Source of the DNA: Sphingobacteriaceae bacterium UBA6709 | GTDB lineage: Bacteria > Bacteroidota > Bacteroidia > Sphingobacteriales > Sphingobacteriaceae | Direction of reading: 5' to 3' | Assembly (NCBI GenBank): GCA_002454425.1 | Contig: DKIV01000018.1 | Location: 57,771-96,581, forward strand | DNA: 38,811 bases | In this document: piece after piece, positions 35,942-38,811 of the stretch | Layout of the letters: each line of letters opens with the position of its first letter | Position numbering within the stretch: the first letter of the stretch is position 1 | Notes under the pieces: generated by a model | What the model was told of the DNA's origin: nothing | The model's database searches: none | Seen by the model: only the letters and a program-made list of their open reading frames with translations | Program-made: the position numbers and the translations under genes

Positions 35942-35958
35942 TTAGGTTGGCTACCTAA
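35942..35958. repeat. Palindrome in the susC leader
   Basis: TTAGGT-TGGCT-ACCTAA, six perfect pairs, 33-49 bp upstream of the start codon and inside the predicted mRNA leader. It may be a leader hairpin controlling translation or a protein site. It recalls the TTAG/CTAA ends at 28094-28109 but with different spacing. Confidence 0.4.
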
Positions 35959-36182
35959 ACAAGCCCGGCATCACCCTTAATAATGCAGTGCTCGATCAAA
36001 CCCCTGTCCTGGACACGCGTTTGTTTAAATGTTTACATGAATAAGCTTTCTGATTCGTTTATTCCCTTTTTTCGTTCAGAGTGCTGGTTGTTTTAGTATT
36101 CTTAAAAGTTAATTTGTATCACTGTGCTATCACACAGCGTTGGCTTAAAAATAAGCAGTAATCGGTTGCTGTACTTATATGG

Positions 36183-36214
36183 CAATGGTACAGTATAAAA
36201 AAATCAGATACAAA
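36183..36214 (-). promoter_or_regulatory. Candidate promoter of the second SusCD operon
   Basis: On the minus strand: TTTG (36214-36211), a 20-base spacer, TACCATTG (36190-36183; one mismatch to TAnnTTTG). The start would be near 36176. The LacI-type operator lies 20 bp upstream of the TTTG box, a position that favours activation over repression. Confidence 0.5.
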
Positions 36215-36234
36215 GATTTTACCGTAACAAATTG

Positions 36235-36249
36235 TGCAATCGTTCCCGA
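36235..36249. promoter_or_regulatory. LacI-family-type operator, copy 1
   Basis: TGCAATCGTTCCCGA, a CG-centred site of the LacI/CcpA type (TGnAAnCG core). The identical 15 bases occur in reverse orientation at 37560-37574 and nowhere else that I saw in the window. Confidence 0.6.
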
Positions 36250-36491
36250 AAGCATTCTCAATGATAAGATAGTATAACAGCAGAAGGGATAGCGGTGTTT
36301 GCTGACTACGCGAACCGTTAAACTATCGTAAGCTTTAGCGCTATCTTCTCCGATTCTTCGACATGACGCATCGAGGGTCTAAGGAAACAAATGTAGAATA
36401 ATGTCATTGTGACACTGAACACTAAATCCAGTCACGATGAACCTCGGGTTTAGAAATGAAAGTAGCGAATAAATTGGATGGCGGCATGGCA

Positions 36492-36523
36492 CAAAAAAAC
36501 CGCATGTACGAGCCATGCGGTTT
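36492..36523 (-). terminator. Terminator of the IdnO-like gene
   Basis: On the minus strand, 21 bp after the stop: AAACCGCATG (36523-36514), a 7-base loop, CATGCGGTTT (36506-36497) and a run of T to 36493. Ten perfect pairs plus a T tail make a strong intrinsic terminator. Confidence 0.85.
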
Positions 36524-36544
36524 CTATACTTTCTTTCTTTCTGC

Positions 36545-37333
36545 TTATTCGTTTGCCGCTTTACCCAATGACGCGAGAATTCCGCCATCAACATACAGCA
36601 CATGACCACTTACGAAGTCTGAAGCCTTTGATGAAAGGAAGATCGCAGCACCTTGTAAGTCATCCTGCTCTCCCCAACGGGCAGCTGGCGTACGGCTGAT
36701 GATGAAATCGTTGAAAGGATGTCCGTCAACGCGAATAGGCGCTGTCTGAGTAGTAGCGAAATATCCGGGACCAATACCGTTAACCTGAATATTATGCTGT
36801 GCCCATTCTGTTGCCAGGTTCTTCGTAAGCATTTTCAAACCACCTTTAGCAGCGGCATAAGCGCTTACGGTGTTACGACCAACCTCGCTCATCATTGAAC
36901 AGATGTTGATAATCTTACCAGCTTTACGCTCAACCATATACTTAGCAACATGCTTCGACATGATGAACGGACCTGTTAAGTCAATCTTCAATACCTGTTC
37001 CCAATCTGCAACTTCCATCTCTAAGGCTGGAATGCGCTTGATGATCCCTGCGTTGTTGATCAGGATGTCGATAGCACCAATTTCTTTTTCAATCTTTTCG
37101 ATATGCGCCTGTACCGCAGCTTCGTCAGTTACATCAAACACGAAGCCATGCGCCTTCACTCCCTGAGCCGCGTAATCTTCAATAGCTGTTGCAAGTTTTT
37201 CAGCATTAATATCGTTGATGATGATTTGCGCGCCTGCCTTAGCAAGACCTACAGCCATTGACATACCAAGACCGTGAGTTGCGCCTGTTACTAGCGCGTT
37301 CTTGCCGGTTAGATCAAATAATGATAGTGACAT
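36545..37333 (-). CDS. idnO: Gluconate 5-dehydrogenase-like SDR (IdnO/KduD type)
   Basis: The 262-residue protein is a classical short-chain dehydrogenase: cofactor motif TGATHGLG (16-23), NNAG (93-96) and catalytic S146, Y159, K163 (YAAAK). MVERKAGKIINICSM, TPAARWG and FLSSKASDFVSGHVLYVDGG match E. coli IdnO-type gluconate 5-dehydrogenase closely, by memory of that sequence. IdnO reduces 5-keto-gluconate to gluconate; in Bacteroidota such enzymes often serve in 5-keto-4-deoxyuronate breakdown in the KduD role, so both are possible. It is a single-gene unit with a strong terminator and a canonical promoter at 37408-37439. It shares an operator with the second SusCD, which points to a common uronate or sugar-acid signal. 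Cytoplasmic, NAD(P)H-dependent. Confidence 0.88.
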   Translation of the reverse strand: MSLSLFDLTGKNALVTGATHGLGMSMAVGLAKAGAQIIINDINAEKLATAIEDYAAQGVKAHGFVFDVTDEAAVQAHIEKIEKEIGAIDILINNAGIIKRIPALEMEVADWEQVLKIDLTGPFIMSKHVAKYMVERKAGKIINICSMMSEVGRNTVSAYAAAKGGLKMLTKNLATEWAQHNIQVNGIGPGYFATTQTAPIRVDGHPFNDFIISRTPAARWGEQDDLQGAAIFLSSKASDFVSGHVLYVDGGILASLGKAANE

Positions 37334-37407
37334 ATGATTTATTTATATTAATTGTTCGGGGTTTGTATTCTGAATTATGGAACGTCCTTCGCTTCCGATA
37401 AGTCGAA

Positions 37408-37439
37408 CAAATATAGAGCGATATTATCTCAGTAACAAA
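37408..37439 (-). promoter_or_regulatory. Canonical promoter of the IdnO-like gene
   Basis: On the minus strand: TTTG (37439-37436), a 20-base spacer and a perfect TATATTTG (37415-37408). The start would be near 37400 with a leader of about 65 bases. Confidence 0.75.
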
Positions 37440-37559
37440 TGTCATCTGCGCAAAGCTTGTTCCTTCGCTTCTTTATAAGCCATCGCTGGCTCAATCCTTT
37501 CTTTCTTGTCCAAAATACAATTTTACACACCCCTATACAAATGTTACCGAAAAACACTA

Positions 37560-37574
37560 TCGGGAACGATTGCA
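37560..37574. promoter_or_regulatory. LacI-family-type operator, copy 2
   Basis: TCGGGAACGATTGCA is the exact reverse complement of the site at 36235-36249. It lies 18 bp upstream of the weaker dehydrogenase promoter and 120 bp upstream of the canonical one. Flanking bases (AA-TTGTT on one side) are also partly shared between the copies. Confidence 0.6.
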
Positions 37575-37715
37575 TAAATTGTTTTGACTATGAATTAGCG
37601 ATTTAAGCCAAAAAACTATTAAAATTGCAGTTGGGAATGAACGCTTAAATTATGAAGGGGCTCTAATCGATTCATCCAAACCAATAAAGATTGATTCTAA
37701 CGTGGTATTTGATAT

Positions 37716-38294
37716 ATGAAGAATCTGTGCGTAGAAATAACCGACTTACAAACACGCATTTCCGATGGAGATGAGCGTGCTTTTGAGCAGGTATTTAGAG
37801 CTTTCTATAAGAAACTTCTGCTCTTCTCCCAAAACTTTGTGAAGACGCCGGAGCATGCTGAAGAAGTCGTAGAAGATGTGTTCGTCAAATTGTGGGTGAG
37901 AAGACAGGAAATCAATCAGATTAAAAACCTGAAGGTTTACTTGTACAGCGCCACAAAAAATCAGGCACTGAATGCCCTCTACAAGGAAAAAATGCTCTTC
38001 AGCGATAGCGCTGACCTGAGCGATCATGACAGTCCCGTATGTCCTAACAACCCGCACGACATGCTCGTAAATTCAGAACTCAATGAGGTAATGAACAGGG
38101 CCGTCGATGCCCTTCCTGAGAGATGTAAACTTATATTCAAGCTTGTACGTGAAGATGGACTTAAATATAAAGAGATCGCTGAAATCCTGGGTATTTCCGT
38201 AAATACCATCGATGCTCAAATGGCCATTGCTGTGAAACGTATCTGCGAAAGCCTGGGCATAAACAAGGAAAACCGCTCTTTTTCTGAAGTCTGA
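37716..38294 (+). CDS. ECF RNA polymerase sigma factor, Bacteroidota type
   Basis: The 192-residue protein has sigma region 2 (about 22-90, with AFYKKLLLFSQNFVKTPEHAEEVVEDVFVKLW, given in part) and region 4 (about 125-180, LPERCKLIFKLVREDGLKYKEIAEILGISVNT). It belongs with the FecI-like ECF factors that in this phylum usually pair with a FecR anti-sigma gene and a receptor carrying an STN domain. Neither is present: about 515 bp downstream holds no gene, and both SusC proteins lack STN. Its partner may lie beyond the window, or it may be an orphan. Residues 96-115 between the regions form a polar Asp/Ser/Pro-rich linker. Its targets cannot be read from this window. Confidence 0.92.
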   Translation: MKNLCVEITDLQTRISDGDERAFEQVFRAFYKKLLLFSQNFVKTPEHAEEVVEDVFVKLWVRRQEINQIKNLKVYLYSATKNQALNALYKEKMLFSDSADLSDHDSPVCPNNPHDMLVNSELNEVMNRAVDALPERCKLIFKLVREDGLKYKEIAEILGISVNTIDAQMAIAVKRICESLGINKENRSFSEV

Positions 38295-38811
38295 CCCTTC
38301 CCGGGTTGTAACGCTTAACCTTTTCCAATAACACTTTTGATCCCTTTCTTTATCTTTCTGGATAGCTCGACGATTACGCTGCCCCTTACTTTTGCGCCCT
38401 ATGATTATTTACAGATCGACATTTCAAATGTACACGCGCTGGCGCAACTTTAAATTTTGAGATCAGACGTTTAACAACTGTAAATCACGCTCCTTAGAAT
38501 TCAGATTCTCAAAGATCATAAGTTTCCGGGAAACTCAATAAAACGTACGCACATCCGGCCAAGTCAGGAGTGCGTTATGCGTAGCACGGTAACTCAGAAA
38601 CCGGAACCTACGTGAGCATACTACTACTCTGCATATTTGCTTATCCAATCTCCCGCTTAAACAGGCACACACGCCATTAAAAAATCCTTGATCTTCCCCT
38701 AAGCATCACTTTTCTATCCCTACCTCCCGGTATCATACTCCTCAACGCGCAACACACTCCCTGCCAGTAAGCTACCAGTACAGGGACAGTTACCTACCAC
38801 GGTTCATATAT
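38295..38811. other. Non-coding tail of the window
   Basis: There is no credible gene in either direction over 517 bp, and no FecR-like start. I see no strong hairpin terminator directly after the sigma gene and no recognised RNA gene. Confidence 0.45.

Larger units (their letters stand above)
35910..36491. other. Regulatory gap upstream of the second susC-like gene
   Basis: There is no gene here. It holds the palindrome at 35942-35958, two TATCAC copies 11 bp apart (36117-36122 and 36128-36133) within a CTGTG/CACAG inverted repeat, a candidate promoter and a LacI-type operator. The predicted mRNA leader is about 265 bases long. Confidence 0.5.
37334..37715. other. Divergent regulatory gap between the dehydrogenase and sigma genes
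   Basis: The gap contains the perfect minus-strand promoter at 37408-37439, a weaker second one (TTTG-N20-TATTTTGG, 37541-37510) and the LacI-type operator at 37560-37574. I found no convincing promoter for the plus-strand sigma gene. Confidence 0.5.

Noticed and set aside
36121..36137. CRP-like TGTG/CACA site upstream of the second susC-like gene
   Set aside because: The spacing is TGTG-N6-CACA rather than the 8 bases of a CRP site, and this phylum lacks a close CRP match to that site.

Overview
The window looks like a chromosome segment of a Bacteroidota bacterium, most likely a soil or water Sphingobacteriaceae member (Pedobacter-like). The signs are two SusC/SusD pairs, a GLPGLI protein beside an OMP_b-brl_3 receptor, DUF1735 and discoidin lipoproteins, an ECF sigma factor of the Bacteroidota type, and promoters of the form TTTG-N19/20-TAnnTTTG. 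Genus is a guess from gene style only.

Layout. (1) 1-4131: a three-gene minus-strand operon (Old Yellow Enzyme, DoxX, Tat-exported NodB-fold deacetylase) with a divergent AraC-family regulator. The 90-bp gap between them holds overlapping divergent promoters and a 21-bp-period direct repeat. (2) 4435-6528: a small secreted protein of unknown function and a membrane acyltransferase-3 enzyme. (3) 6559-10158: a GLPGLI protein and its outer-membrane beta-barrel partner. (4) 10450-25868: a polysaccharide/glycoconjugate utilisation locus in two divergent arms. The minus arm encodes SusC, SusD, a DUF1735-discoidin lipoprotein and a metzincin-like metalloprotease-discoidin lipoprotein. The plus arm encodes a GH36 alpha-galactosidase-type enzyme, a DUF6055-like HExxH protein and a GH89 alpha-N-acetylglucosaminidase. 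Between the arms lies a one-pass membrane protein with an N-terminal HTH-like domain, a PKD-like domain and a jelly-roll-like C-terminus, the best candidate for the local sensor. (5) 26096-30945: a DUF4256 protein, a metallophosphoesterase, and a TonB-dependent receptor with a CxxC in its plug, directly coupled to a thioredoxin-fold protein. Their promoter is canonical and holds a TTAG-N6-CTAA palindrome. (6) 31004-38294: a second SusC/SusD pair, an IdnO-like gluconate 5-dehydrogenase and an ECF sigma factor with no anti-sigma gene in view. An identical 15-bp LacI-type operator lies upstream of both the second susC and the dehydrogenase.

How the parts may work together. The first locus combines exo-acting alpha-glycosidases for alpha-Gal/GalNAc and alpha-GlcNAc ends with two HExxH proteins and two discoidin glycan-binding lipoproteins. 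That composition suggests attack on alpha-capped glycans carried on protein, such as mucin-like glycoproteins, rather than on a plain plant polysaccharide. The second SusCD has no enzymes beside it. Its shared operator with the dehydrogenase suggests import of a uronate- or gluconate-type saccharide under a LacI-family regulator encoded elsewhere. No tRNA, rRNA, CRISPR array, transposase or phage gene was seen.
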